A stretch of DNA of 64,000 bases from Rhodanobacteraceae bacterium (lineage in GTDB: Bacteria > Pseudomonadota > Gammaproteobacteria > Xanthomonadales > SZUA-5). The notes under the pieces were generated by a model that was given only the letters and a program-made list of their open reading frames with translations, made no database searches and was not told where the DNA came from. Position 1 is the first letter of the stretch, and each line of letters opens with the position of its first letter. Of the stretch, positions 25,927 through 34,590 are shown in pieces. Position numbers and translations under genes: made by a program. The stretch is from NCBI GenBank assembly GCA_024234055.1, contig JACKOW010000002.1:186001-250000 (forward strand), written 5' to 3'.

Positions 25927-26354
25927 CGAACCACACCCGAGTGGCGAACCACCGCCACTGTGAGCATCGCCGCGAACATGAAGGAACCCGTGGCCAGCAG
26001 CGATCGCCTGGAGATGCGGGCAATACCGCAAACACCATGGCCGGAGGTGCAGCCGCTGCTCATGCGGGTGCCGTAGCCGACCAGCAGGCCAGCGGCGATC
26101 AAGGCCCACGGCCCGCTCTGCAGATGGATCCGGGCCAGTTCGGGATGCAGCGAGCGCACCAGCAGAAAGCCGATCATCAATCCCGCCAGGAAGGCCGCCC
26201 GCCAGGGCCAGTGGCCGTCGCCGCGTTCCAGAAAGAGATCACCGAAGATGCCGCTGACACCGGCGATGCGACCATTGAGCCAGTACAGCAGGGCCGCGGC
26301 AGCGCCGATCATCAGGCCGCCGGTCATCGCCAGGTGGAGTGAGTCAGCGGACAT
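25923..26354 (-). CDS. YeeE/YedE half-transporter, SGCTSGHGVCG type
   Basis: The 143-aa membrane protein carries GTRMSSGCTSGHGVCGIARIS, the signature of the first half of a split YeeE/YedE transporter. About four hydrophobic segments are present. The frame extends far upstream through the divergent regulator gene, but the ATG at 26354 is where family similarity begins. It is divergent from a CsoR/CstR-like repressor gene 82 bases away, which suggests control by that repressor. Confidence 0.85.
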   Translation of the reverse strand: MSADSLHLAMTGGLMIGAAAALLYWLNGRIAGVSGIFGDLFLERGDGHWPWRAAFLAGLMIGFLLVRSLHPELARIHLQSGPWALIAAGLLVGYGTRMSSGCTSGHGVCGIARISRRSLLATGSFMFAAMLTVAVVRHSGVVR

Positions 26355-26436
26355 GGCGAGGCTCAAAGATCGGGCATACCGGGAATCGGGAGACCCGCTG
26401 TGGCAAAATCGGGCCATCCACATCCAGAAAGCCGCC
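26355..26436. promoter_or_regulatory. divergent control region, repressor/transporter
   Basis: The 82-base gap between the half-transporter and the CsoR-like gene should contain both promoters and the repressor's operator. A short inverted element CGGG-N10-CCCG lies at 26380-26397. CsoR-family proteins bind GC-rich inverted repeats, but this match is weak. Confidence 0.4.
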
Positions 26437-26778
26437 ATGCCCAGCGCCTCGACCAATTCCAAGCTGAAACGACGCACTCCTGCGCGCTGCGCCGTGGCCG
26501 ACAATCCTGAGAACCGCCGCAATGAACACAAACGCGGCGTCGTGCTGCGCCTGCGGCGCGCCGAGGGCCAGATTCGGGGTGTGCTGCGGATGATCGAGCA
26601 GGACGAACCGTGCCAGGACATCGCGCAGCAGCTGGCGGCAGTACGCAAAGCGCTGGATCGCGCCTTCTTTGAAATGATGGCGTGCACGCTCGAAAGCGAA
26701 ATTGGCGACAGCGCCGATGGCCACGAGCGCCAGGAACGCATGACCGAGGTGCTTGGCATCCTCAGCAAATACGCCTGA
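26437..26778 (+). CDS. CsoR/CstR-family repressor, persulfide-sensor-like
   Basis: The 113-aa all-helical regulator of the CsoR/FrmR (DUF156) family has RLRRAEGQIRGVLRMIEQD, Cys59 and Cys83. Copper-sensing CsoR has a His four residues before the second Cys; here that residue is Glu79 (FEMMAC), so a copper site is unlikely. Two Cys without the His is the CstR pattern, which senses sulfane sulfur by forming a Cys-Cys polysulfide link. Its divergent placement from a YeeE/YedE pair, beside soxB, supports a sulfide/persulfide-responsive role. The N-terminal 30 residues are a basic extension and the exact start is uncertain. Confidence 0.83.
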   Translation: MPSASTNSKLKRRTPARCAVADNPENRRNEHKRGVVLRLRRAEGQIRGVLRMIEQDEPCQDIAQQLAAVRKALDRAFFEMMACTLESEIGDSADGHERQERMTEVLGILSKYA

Positions 26779-26789
26779 GCGTTTCGATT

Positions 26790-28505
26790 TCATGCGTCCA
26801 GGCCCTGGTTGTCACTGATGCCGATCAGCCGTGGCTGTTGCGGCGGCCGCGGTGACACCCGTTTCTGGCTGCGCAACCAGGTCGCCACCACATCCCAGAT
26901 CGGCTCGCCCTCGGCATTGGCTGCCACCGGCGCCCAGCCGGCCACCTTGTAGCTGCGCTCGGCCTCGATGGCCTTGCCGCCCAGGGTCATGTCGCGGATG
27001 CGCTGCCCGGCGGGCGCGCCCGGCTCAATGGCGTAATCCATGCCGCCCACACGCACCATGTCGCCGCCCTGCTGGTAGTAGGGATCGGCATTGAACAGAT
27101 TGTCGGCCACGTCCTCCAGGATGGTCTTGATCATCGATCCCTTCATCTCCGTCAGCGTGCTCTGCGGATAGGTGATCGCGGTCTGGTCCATCAGCTGTTC
27201 CATGCGGATGGTGTCGCCGGGCAGCAAGCTGGTGCCCCAGCGGAAGCCCGGCGAAAAGGCGATCTGGGCGTCCTTGACATCCAGCAGCGCGTCCAGGATC
27301 AACTGATCGAAACTGCCGTTGAAGTTGCCGCGGCGGTAGAGCAGATCATCGGTGACCGCCAGCGGCTCGTTGAGGCGATCCAGATAGGGCTCACGGACGC
27401 GGGTAATCAGTGCCGACATCTCCGGGTCTGCGGCGAGCGCATCGGCGAACACCGGCAGCAAACGGTACTGGTGACCCAACACCTTGCCGTCGCGCACATC
27501 GAAATCGAGCACACCGAGGAACTTGCCATTGCTGCCGGCATTGGTGACCAGCGTTTGCCCGCCGCCATTGCTGACGAGCGTCGGCGTCGGCACACCATCG
27601 TGGGTGTGACCACCGAGAATGGCGTTCAGCCCGCGCACGCGCGAGGCCAGTTTCAGATCCACATCCATGCCGTTGTGCGACAGGAGCACCACCACCTGCG
27701 CACCCTCGCCGCGGGCCTGATTGATCATCGATTGCAGATGTTCTTCCTGGATGCCGAAGCTCCAGTCGGGAATCAGATGGGCTGGATTGGCAATCGGCGT
27801 GTATGGAAAAGCCTGACCGATGATCGCCACCGGCACGCCGCCACTCTCGCGGATCACATAAGGCTTGAAGACGGCATCGCCGAAGTCACGGGTTTCCACG
27901 TTGTGGGCAACGAAATCCACCTTGCCGGCGAAATCCTGATCGATGATCTGCTGCACACGCTCGGCGCCGAACGTGAACTCCCAGTGTCCGGTCATGACGT
28001 CGACACCCAACAATTTGCAGGCATCCACCATGTCCTGGCCGCGCGTCCACAGTGCCGTGGCCGAACCCTGCCAGGTATCACCGCCGTCCAGCAGCAGCGC
28101 ACCAGGGCGCGAGGCCCGCAGCTGTTTGACCAGCGTGGCCAGATGGGCGAAGCCACCGACCCGCCCATAGCGTCGAGCGGCCTCGACGAAGTCGAGCGAG
28201 GTGAAGGCGTGCGCCGCCGGGGTGTCGGGCTGCAAGCCGAACTGTTTCAGAAAGGCCTTGCCCACCAGATGCGGCGGCCGGTTCAGCGCCTCACCCAGAC
28301 CCAGGTTGACCGAGGGCTCGCGGAAATGGATGGGCAGCAGCTGGGCGTGGCTGTCGGTGAAGTGCAGCAGATGCACATTGCCGCTGCGCGGCGCCTCGTA
28401 GAGCCCGGCAAAACCCCGATCCGGACGCACCCGCCCGCAGCCCGGCAGGCTGCCGGCAACGGCGGCCGCTGCCAGCACCTGCAGGAATTCGCGGCGCTGC
28501 ATCAT
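26790..28505 (-). CDS. soxB: thiosulfohydrolase SoxB
   Basis: The 571-aa periplasmic dinuclear-metal hydrolase releases sulfate from the SoxY-bound thiosulfonate. It belongs to the 5'-nucleotidase superfamily, with metal motifs DSH (51-53), GGDTWQGSAT (141-150), GHWEF (173-177), SHNG and GGHTHD (298-303). The N terminus combines a twin-arginine signal (RREFLQ) with a lipobox-like LPGC (Cys at 23), so it may be a Tat-exported lipoprotein. It is the last gene of soxCDYZAXB and overlaps soxX (ATGA). Confidence 0.97.
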   Translation of the reverse strand: MMQRREFLQVLAAAAVAGSLPGCGRVRPDRGFAGLYEAPRSGNVHLLHFTDSHAQLLPIHFREPSVNLGLGEALNRPPHLVGKAFLKQFGLQPDTPAAHAFTSLDFVEAARRYGRVGGFAHLATLVKQLRASRPGALLLDGGDTWQGSATALWTRGQDMVDACKLLGVDVMTGHWEFTFGAERVQQIIDQDFAGKVDFVAHNVETRDFGDAVFKPYVIRESGGVPVAIIGQAFPYTPIANPAHLIPDWSFGIQEEHLQSMINQARGEGAQVVVLLSHNGMDVDLKLASRVRGLNAILGGHTHDGVPTPTLVSNGGGQTLVTNAGSNGKFLGVLDFDVRDGKVLGHQYRLLPVFADALAADPEMSALITRVREPYLDRLNEPLAVTDDLLYRRGNFNGSFDQLILDALLDVKDAQIAFSPGFRWGTSLLPGDTIRMEQLMDQTAITYPQSTLTEMKGSMIKTILEDVADNLFNADPYYQQGGDMVRVGGMDYAIEPGAPAGQRIRDMTLGGKAIEAERSYKVAGWAPVAANAEGEPIWDVVATWLRSQKRVSPRPPQQPRLIGISDNQGLDA

Positions 28506-29152
28506 GGCGCGGCACCGCTCTGGTTGACCGGCGACTGCGGATCAAACAGATAGGCCATCACATCCTTGAGCTGGGCCTCGGTGAGGATGCCGGCGGCGCC
28601 GAAACGCGGCATGTGCGAGCACGGGTTGTAGGCATGCGAGTTCCACAAGCGCGTCCACGCATATCGCACGATCGGCTCGCTGTTGCCGCGCAACTTGCCG
28701 TACTCGGCCAGCGTCGGCGCCAGTGTGCCGTAGGCCATCTCTTCGGCGGCCATCTGGTGGCAGGCGTAGCAGTTGCCGCCATTGGCGATGGCCGGGTCAT
28801 CGCTGCTCTGCAATCCGGTACCGGTCTTGGCGATCTTCTCACCGCCACGCCAATCGCCGAAGTACTGGCCATCTGCCGGAAAGCGCAAGCCGGCACTGGC
28901 TTCGTCGATGATCTGTTGTGCCAGTTCGTCGGGCACCGGCTTGCCCTCGTACTCGCTGCAGATCTGCTGCATCTTGTCCTGCTTCAAGCGATCCAGGCCC
29001 GCCTGCCCCTTGGCTTCGAAGGAGTCGGCCAGCGCTGCTTCGACCACCTTGGCGGCAGGACGGGGCTTGTCCTTGGCTGCGGCTCCGTCGGCGATCCATG
29101 CAGCCGCCAGCATCAAGGTGAACGCGCTGATTCGATGGCGATAGTGGGTCAT
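28502..29152 (-). CDS. soxX: cytochrome c SoxX
   Basis: The 216-aa monohaem c subunit of SoxAX has a signal peptide (about 1-26), haem site CYACH (128-132) and distal-ligand candidate Met in HMPRFGAAG (about 181). SoxAX oxidatively couples thiosulfate to the Cys of SoxY. The protein is longer than the minimal SoxX because of a roughly 60-residue N-terminal extension, as in the larger SoxX classes. AGGAG upstream of the ATG supports the start, and it lies 12 bases after soxA. Confidence 0.95.
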   Translation of the reverse strand: MTHYRHRISAFTLMLAAAWIADGAAAKDKPRPAAKVVEAALADSFEAKGQAGLDRLKQDKMQQICSEYEGKPVPDELAQQIIDEASAGLRFPADGQYFGDWRGGEKIAKTGTGLQSSDDPAIANGGNCYACHQMAAEEMAYGTLAPTLAEYGKLRGNSEPIVRYAWTRLWNSHAYNPCSHMPRFGAAGILTEAQLKDVMAYLFDPQSPVNQSGAAP

Positions 29153-29164
29153 GATCTGGAACTC

Positions 29165-29974
29165 CTATCGCTTCAAACCGGGGGCGGACATGTCGGCGCC
29201 ATTGGCCTGCACACCCAGATAGGTGATCAGGTCGATGGCCACCTTGGAGCCCAGCACCAGTCCAGGCAGACGCTGTTGCCGCATGCAATCGGCCATGCGC
29301 CATTCGATGGTGCGCACGGCGCCCTGCGAAATCCGGTAGGCCGGCCAGCTGCCGAAGGAACTGCGTGCACCTTCGGGCGTGTTCAGCTGCGGCAAAGCCT
29401 GCAAGCGGATGCGCTTGCCACTCTGGCCATGGCAGGTGGCGCAGGAAAAATCATGCGGGCCTGCCCGGAAATTGAACATCTTCGCGCCGTCGGCAAAGGC
29501 CTGGCGCTCGAGTTCGTGGCTCTGCGGTACCGCTACCGGCATGCCCCGCGACTGCGCTGCGATATAGGCCGACAGGCTTTCCAGATCGGTTTGCGGCTGC
29601 CCTTGTTCGGAGTACGGATGCTGGCGCAGGGCACTCACATCCATGCCCTGGATCGACTCCATGCAATACAGCAGCCGGCTCTCCAGATCCATCACCTGAC
29701 CGGTATCGGCGAAATAGCGCGGCAGTTGCGCATAGGCGCCTGCCAGCACACCTGCGCCCAGTCCGAAATCACAGGTCGCCAGTGACACCTTCTTGGGCCC
29801 GCGCTCGGCATTCCAGAGCTCCTCGCCCTGCATCTCCACCAGCTCGGCCGGGTTGTCATCGCCAAACATGGCGCGGTACTCGGCGAACATGTCGTCGTCG
29901 CCCTCGGCCGAGGCCGCTTGTGCCCCGCCCAGCAACAGGCACAGGATCAGGCTCAGTTTGAGTTGGATGTTCAT
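29165..29974 (-). CDS. soxA: cytochrome c SoxA
   Basis: The 269-aa catalytic subunit of SoxAX has a signal peptide (about 1-22), a vestigial N-terminal domain without haem in which Cys68 and Cys104 could form a disulfide, haem site CATCH (178-182) and the active-site Cys ligand in DCMRQQR (Cys230), which becomes a persulfide. It is therefore the monohaem SoxA type. GGAG five bases before the ATG at 29974 is the better start than the GTG two codons earlier. The order soxY-soxZ-soxA-soxX-soxB is standard. Confidence 0.96.
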   Translation of the reverse strand: MNIQLKLSLILCLLLGGAQAASAEGDDDMFAEYRAMFGDDNPAELVEMQGEELWNAERGPKKVSLATCDFGLGAGVLAGAYAQLPRYFADTGQVMDLESRLLYCMESIQGMDVSALRQHPYSEQGQPQTDLESLSAYIAAQSRGMPVAVPQSHELERQAFADGAKMFNFRAGPHDFSCATCHGQSGKRIRLQALPQLNTPEGARSSFGSWPAYRISQGAVRTIEWRMADCMRQQRLPGLVLGSKVAIDLITYLGVQANGADMSAPGLKR

Positions 29975-30014
29975 CAGCACACTCCGCAGACGGGGACGAT
30001 GGCGAGACGCAGGC

Positions 30015-30326
30015 TCAGGTCAGCACGACCTCGTCCTTGCGACTGTCTCCAGTGTTGTCGGTCCATTCGATGCTGACCTTGTCGCCCGGCGCACCGCCGT
30101 TGAAGCGGAACTGCAAGAAGGGGTTCTGCGACACCGCAGCGCCCCACTCGGCCGCCAGCACCACCTTGTCGTTGTGCTTGGCGATCACCTGCTTGATGTG
30201 ATGAGCCGGCACCGCCTCGCCACTGCTGTCCTTGCGCAAACCGGTTTCCATCGGATGCGACATCAAGGCCTTGACCTCGGTCACACCGTCAGTGGTGGTC
30301 GCGCGTATGCGCATCGGGTTACCCAT
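30015..30326 (-). CDS. soxZ: SoxZ carrier-complex subunit
   Basis: The 103-aa immunoglobulin-like partner of SoxY in the SoxYZ sulfur-carrier complex has the family start RIRATTTDGVTEVKALMSHPMETG and the C-terminal IEWTDNTGD. It has no signal peptide and is exported with SoxY through the Tat system. AGGAG lies before the ATG. It is separated from soxY by 192 bases holding an inverted repeat. Confidence 0.96.
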   Translation of the reverse strand: MGNPMRIRATTTDGVTEVKALMSHPMETGLRKDSSGEAVPAHHIKQVIAKHNDKVVLAAEWGAAVSQNPFLQFRFNGGAPGDKVSIEWTDNTGDSRKDEVVLT

Positions 30327-30392
30327 GTCTCTACTCCTGTTGTCTCGATCTCGTCACCTGACTATTCGCAAGCCCGATGACTGTGTTTTTTG

Positions 30393-30504
30393 TCCGCGAA
30401 GGACGCAAAGTACGCAAAGGAAAGCAGCTTGATCAGGTAAAGAGAATTCTGACTGTCTCATCCATCTCTGCGCTTTTCTTGGCGTCCTTTGCGTCCTTTG
30501 CGGA
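30393..30504. repeat. inverted repeat in soxY-soxZ gap
   Basis: A 23-base word at 30393-30415 (TCCGCGAAGGACGCAAAG..) matches the reverse complement of 30482-30504 at 21 positions. The arms are built from CGCAAAGGA units and would form a hairpin in the sox transcript between soxY and soxZ. It resembles a dispersed REP-type sequence. Confidence 0.75.
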
Positions 30505-30518
30505 TAAACGCTCTCGCT

Positions 30519-30980
30519 TCACCCGCCACACCCACCCAGAGTGACCTTGGTCTCGCGTGAGCTGCGGTACCACTTGCCATCGGCATGAACCAGGGCCTGC
30601 AGCCTGCAGGTCTGGGCCACCTTGACGCGGGTGGAGACACCGGGCTCGGTGCCTTCGGGGATCAGGAACAGCGCCGCCAGCGGATTCGGATTCATCTCCA
30701 CCAGAATCGCGATCTGGTCGGTGCCAGCGATCTTGCTGCTGACGCTGACCGGCACCACGGCGCCGTTTTCGGCGATTTCCGGGCTCATGAAGGTGATCTG
30801 ATCGCTGTCTTCAGGTGTACCGCCGAGACTGGCGTACACCGCGTCGAGCGCCTTGGCTTCAAAGGCGGCCTGCGGTCGCACCCATTCGGCAAGCGCTCGC
30901 AGCGGCCACAGTGCTGCCGTGGTGGCCACGGCGACTAGCGAGGCACTCATCGCCAGGAAGGAACGGCGGTGCATGTTCAT
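30519..30980 (-). CDS. soxY: sulfur carrier SoxY
   Basis: The 153-aa protein carries the sulfur intermediates on the Cys of its C-terminal flexible arm, GGCGG (149-153). A Tat signal (HRRSFLAMSA) precedes an Ig-like domain. Intermediates attached here are processed in turn by SoxAX, SoxB and SoxCD. GGAG five bases before the ATG at 30980 sets the start; it is preceded by soxD. Confidence 0.96.
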   Translation of the reverse strand: MNMHRRSFLAMSASLVAVATTAALWPLRALAEWVRPQAAFEAKALDAVYASLGGTPEDSDQITFMSPEIAENGAVVPVSVSSKIAGTDQIAILVEMNPNPLAALFLIPEGTEPGVSTRVKVAQTCRLQALVHADGKWYRSSRETKVTLGGCGG

Positions 30981-31038
30981 GAGGGTCTCCGGTGGTGTTC
31001 AAGTAATGGATTCATGGAAAGTTTCGGGTTCGGGCGCA

Positions 31039-32097
31039 TCAGTGTTCGGCGCCTTCGCTGAGCCACAGGGCGATGCGGTCCAGATCCGATTCCGACAGCT
31101 GCGGCATCGGCGGCATCAGCACATCGCCCCAGCTGCCGGTGCCACCATTGCGGATGCGGCCCTTCAAGTACTCGAGAGCGTCGGCGCGTGCCTGGTATTT
31201 CTCTGCCACCTGATTGAAGCCCGGGCCAATGACCTTGCCGTCCAGGCCATGACACGCCAGACAGCCATTGGCGGTCAGCACGTCCCGCGGCACCTTGGAG
31301 ACGGGCTCGGCAGCCGCTTCAGGCTCCGGTTCCGGCAGCGTCCGGGTACCGCGAATGGCACCGTATTCGCGGGTCTGCTTGAGCAACTCGCCGTGGGCGC
31401 TACGGGCAAACTCGGGCAGCTCGGAACTGATCACCGGCGCGGGCAAACAGTTCTTCATGCAGGCCTTGTTGTGCGTGTCCGGCTTGCCGTCGATCTTCCA
31501 CAGACCGTGGTCCAGGGTCATGCCGTTGCGATTGGGCATGCGCGACTGCACCCAATCGATGTTTTCATTGCTGAGCACATAGTCGGCCGGCACGATGTCG
31601 GCCAGATTCAGCAGATAGGCCAGCACCGCATAGACCTCATCGGGCTTCAGTGACTTCGGCTTGTCCCAGGGCATCGCCCGGTTGATGAAATCCCACAGCG
31701 TCGACACGGTCGACACCTTCATGATCGTGGTGCGCGTGCGCCCACCCTCGCGCAGCGCAGCTACGCGACCCGTCTTGATGTCTTCTGCCGTGGTGTTGCC
31801 GATCAACGGCGGGAACACATGATTGGCGTCGCCGAAATCGCCGTGACAGGAGCTGCACTTTTCGATCCACAGCATCTCGCCGTCGGCCACGCTGCCCGAG
31901 CCCGGCGGCAGCCCGACGAAATCGGGGCGCACGTCGATATCCCAGGCCCGGATCTCGGCCTCCGTAGCGGTGCGACCGATGCCCTCGAAGGCACTGGCCG
32001 GCGCCGTCGAGATCGACAGGCCAAAACCTGCCAGCACACCGAGGAGCACCCCCGCCCCCTGCACCCTGCCCCCTGCCCCGTCACCCCACCTGGACAT
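31039..32097 (-). CDS. soxD: dihaem cytochrome c SoxD
   Basis: The 352-aa electron-accepting subunit of sulfane dehydrogenase SoxCD has a signal peptide, haem c sites CSSCH (81-85) and CLACH (279-283), and a Glu/Pro-rich linker (about 253-268) before the second haem domain. SoxCD oxidises the sulfane sulfur on SoxY, so its presence means thiosulfate can be taken fully to sulfate without sulfur globules. The start overlaps the soxC stop by 17 bases and has a good ribosome site (GAGAGG). Confidence 0.94.
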   Translation of the reverse strand: MSRWGDGAGGRVQGAGVLLGVLAGFGLSISTAPASAFEGIGRTATEAEIRAWDIDVRPDFVGLPPGSGSVADGEMLWIEKCSSCHGDFGDANHVFPPLIGNTTAEDIKTGRVAALREGGRTRTTIMKVSTVSTLWDFINRAMPWDKPKSLKPDEVYAVLAYLLNLADIVPADYVLSNENIDWVQSRMPNRNGMTLDHGLWKIDGKPDTHNKACMKNCLPAPVISSELPEFARSAHGELLKQTREYGAIRGTRTLPEPEPEAAAEPVSKVPRDVLTANGCLACHGLDGKVIGPGFNQVAEKYQARADALEYLKGRIRNGGTGSWGDVLMPPMPQLSESDLDRIALWLSEGAEH

Positions 32098-33442
32098 TGC
32101 TCACCTCTCCGCTCTCGGCGACCTTCCAGGACTGGATCGCGTTGTTGTGGTACACCGAACGGGTGCCGCGCACCGCCCGCAGCTGGGCATAGGTCGGCTG
32201 CACGAATCCGGTCGAGTCGATCACCCGGCTTTGCAGAATCGCCGGACTGCCATCCCAGACCCAGCCGATGTTGAAGCGAGTCAATGCCTTCGGCAGGATC
32301 GGGGTCTCCAGCCTGGCGGTTTGCCAGTTGTTGCCACCGTCGAAGGACACATCCACGCGCTTGACCGATCCGCGACCGGTCCAGGCCAGACCGGTGACGT
32401 TGTAGTAGCCCTTGTCGAGCAGCGTCTGACCACCCGAGGGCGAGGTGATCACCGACTTGGCTTCCTGGATCGAGGTGTACTGGCGCTGCATGCCGTCCGG
32501 CATCAGATCCGAGTAGCCCGAGTTCTCGTCCTTGGCGCCATAGGGCTGATCACCGACTTCGATGCGGCGCAGCCATTTGACCCAGGACACGCCCTGCACA
32601 CCGGGCACCACCAGACGCAGCGGATAGCCATTCTCGGGGCGGATCATCTCGCCATTGGAGCCGTAGGCCACCATGGCGTCGTCCAGCGCCCGGTCGATAT
32701 CGATGGTGCGGGTCATGCCCGAGCCATCTGCGCCTTCGGCCAACAGATAGCGGGCCTTCTTGCGATCGATCCCGCAATCGTCGAGCAACGTGGACAGCAG
32801 CACGCCGGTGTACTCATTGCCGGCGAGCATGCCGTGGGTGTACTGCACGGTTGGCACCGCCACATTGCCCCATTCCATGGCGGTGTTGGCACCGCACTCG
32901 ATGAAATGAATGCGCGAGACCGAAGGCAGGCGCATCAGATCGTCCATGGTGTAGACCTTGGGGTTCTTCACCAGACCCATGACCATCAGGCGGTGCCTGG
33001 ATGGGTCGATCTCCACCCAGCCCTGATGGTGACGCTCGAAATGCAGCCCCGACGCCGTGATGATGCCGAACATGCCCTGCAGCGGCGTGAATGCCACCGA
33101 GGCCTGGGCCACACTGGCCAGCCCCGGGCTTTCCCGGCGCATCAGGTTCATCTCGTACTGAGCCGGCATGCCGTAGCCGCGATGCGCCACCGGCAATCCC
33201 AGCGAGGTCGACCACGGCGGCAACTCCAGAATATTGGGATCGCCGACAAAGCCTTCGGCCTGTGCCCGGGAGACCAGCGCGCTGCCAGCGACGGTGGCCG
33301 CTGCAGCGCCAAAGGCACGTCGCATCCAGCTCCGGCGCTCCTCGTTGAAACCATTCTTGTTCACGTCCTTGACGAAACTCTGATCAAGGAAGGACTCGGG
33401 TGCGCGCAGCAGGCGGCCCCGCGGGGTCTGGTTGGAACTCAC
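32081..33442 (-). CDS. soxC: molybdenum sulfane dehydrogenase SoxC
   Basis: The 453-aa sulfite-oxidase-family molybdoprotein has a long N terminus with a Tat-like segment (RRSWMRRAFGAAAA, 36-49) and a cleavage region near AQA. The Mo-ligand Cys183 lies in FIECGANTAMEWG, with conserved LRLVVPGVQGVSWVKWLRRIEV and a C-terminal Ig-like dimerisation domain (VDVSFDGGNNW). It is the first gene of the sox operon and is divergent from a metallo-hydrolase gene. Confidence 0.95.
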   Translation of the reverse strand: MSSNQTPRGRLLRAPESFLDQSFVKDVNKNGFNEERRSWMRRAFGAAAATVAGSALVSRAQAEGFVGDPNILELPPWSTSLGLPVAHRGYGMPAQYEMNLMRRESPGLASVAQASVAFTPLQGMFGIITASGLHFERHHQGWVEIDPSRHRLMVMGLVKNPKVYTMDDLMRLPSVSRIHFIECGANTAMEWGNVAVPTVQYTHGMLAGNEYTGVLLSTLLDDCGIDRKKARYLLAEGADGSGMTRTIDIDRALDDAMVAYGSNGEMIRPENGYPLRLVVPGVQGVSWVKWLRRIEVGDQPYGAKDENSGYSDLMPDGMQRQYTSIQEAKSVITSPSGGQTLLDKGYYNVTGLAWTGRGSVKRVDVSFDGGNNWQTARLETPILPKALTRFNIGWVWDGSPAILQSRVIDSTGFVQPTYAQLRAVRGTRSVYHNNAIQSWKVAESGEVSNVQVG

Positions 33443-33567
33443 TGCAATCCTCCAGTGCGGCGGCCGATGGCGGCCACTTGACCGATACGGTGGGTAGTAC
33501 CTGCATTCCGGCCCCGGCTTTCGGTACGATGTCCCTCCTTTCCCGCTACATCACTGATCTGGAGCGC
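33443..33567. promoter_or_regulatory. sox operon / SoxH-like divergent promoter region
   Basis: This 125-base gap separates the first sox gene (leftward) from the metallo-hydrolase (rightward) and should hold both promoters. No clear -35/-10 pair or regulator site was recognised. Confidence 0.35.
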
Positions 33568-34563
33568 ATGAATCCCCGTTGCTGGTCTGGAATCCTGATA
33601 CTGCTGCTTGGACTGGGTGGCTCGGCCGCTGCGCAAGCGCCGGAAAGCCCGAACCCGCCTACCCTCCATCCCCAAGCCGTGGGCGATCGCATCTGGTACT
33701 TCCGCGGGGAATCCGGTCAGGCCAGTGCCGAGAATCAGGGCTACACCAGCAATGCCGGATTCGTCGTCACCGACGATGGCGTGTTGGTCTTCGACGCGCT
33801 CGGCACGCCGGCACTGGCGCAAGCCATGCTGGAGGCCATCAAGAGCATCACCGACGAGCCCGTGCGCCGCGTGATCGTCAGCCATTACCATGCCGATCAT
33901 GTTTACGGCCTGCAGGTGTTCAAGGCCGCAGGCGCCGAGATCTGGGCCCGTCAGGAGGGCCGAATCTATCTCGACTCCGAGCTGGCTCAGCAGCGACTCA
34001 GGGAGCGTCGGTCCACGCTGGCACCCTGGGTGGATGCGCAAACCCGTGTGCTGCCGGCCGATCGCTGGCTCGATCTGCGCGCCGGTGAGTCCATGGATTT
34101 CAGCCTGGGCGGGACAGCATTCCGCCTGATCTCGGCCGGTCACGCCCATGCACCCGACGACCTGATGCTGCTGGTGGTCGCGCCGCGGGTGCTGTTTGCC
34201 GGCGACCTCTACTTCAATGGTCGATTGCCCTTTGTGGTAGACGGCAACACCCGCGGCTGGCTGGCTGATATCGAGGCCATGCGCGCACTGCAGCCGCGCT
34301 GCATCGTGCCCGGCCATGGCGATATGTCCTGCGCGGTCGATGACGACCTGCGCCTGACCTCCGACTACTTGCGGTTCCTGCGTGCGCAGATGGGCGCTGC
34401 GGTCGAAGAACTGAGCAGCTTCGACGAGGCCTACGCGGCCGTCGACTGGTCCGCGTATGCCGAGCTGCCCACTTTCGAGGCCGCCAATCGGCGCAATGCC
34501 TACAGCGTGTACCTGGAAATGCAGGTCGAGATGCTCGGCGCTGCCGCCGAAGGCGCTCGCTGA
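33568..34563 (+). CDS. exported metallo-beta-lactamase-fold hydrolase, SoxH-like
   Basis: The 331-aa protein has a signal peptide (MNPRCWSGILILLLG.., cleavage near AAA) and a metallo-beta-lactamase domain with SHYHADHVYGL, AGHAHAPDDLML, LFAGDLYFNG and a later IVPGHGD. It is similar in layout to SoxH and quinoprotein-dehydrogenase-associated hydrolases that occur near sox genes; the substrate is not established. The ATG at 33568 gives a proper signal peptide; an ATG 13 codons upstream is possible. It is divergent from soxC and converges on a rhodanese gene. Confidence 0.82.
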   Translation: MNPRCWSGILILLLGLGGSAAAQAPESPNPPTLHPQAVGDRIWYFRGESGQASAENQGYTSNAGFVVTDDGVLVFDALGTPALAQAMLEAIKSITDEPVRRVIVSHYHADHVYGLQVFKAAGAEIWARQEGRIYLDSELAQQRLRERRSTLAPWVDAQTRVLPADRWLDLRAGESMDFSLGGTAFRLISAGHAHAPDDLMLLVVAPRVLFAGDLYFNGRLPFVVDGNTRGWLADIEAMRALQPRCIVPGHGDMSCAVDDDLRLTSDYLRFLRAQMGAAVEELSSFDEAYAAVDWSAYAELPTFEAANRRNAYSVYLEMQVEMLGAAAEGAR

Positions 34564-34590
34564 AGACCGGAGTTGATCGAGGCCCATCGA

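Noticed and set aside
26437..26778. Copper-sensing CsoR identity
   Set aside because: The His ligand four residues before the second Cys is Glu here.
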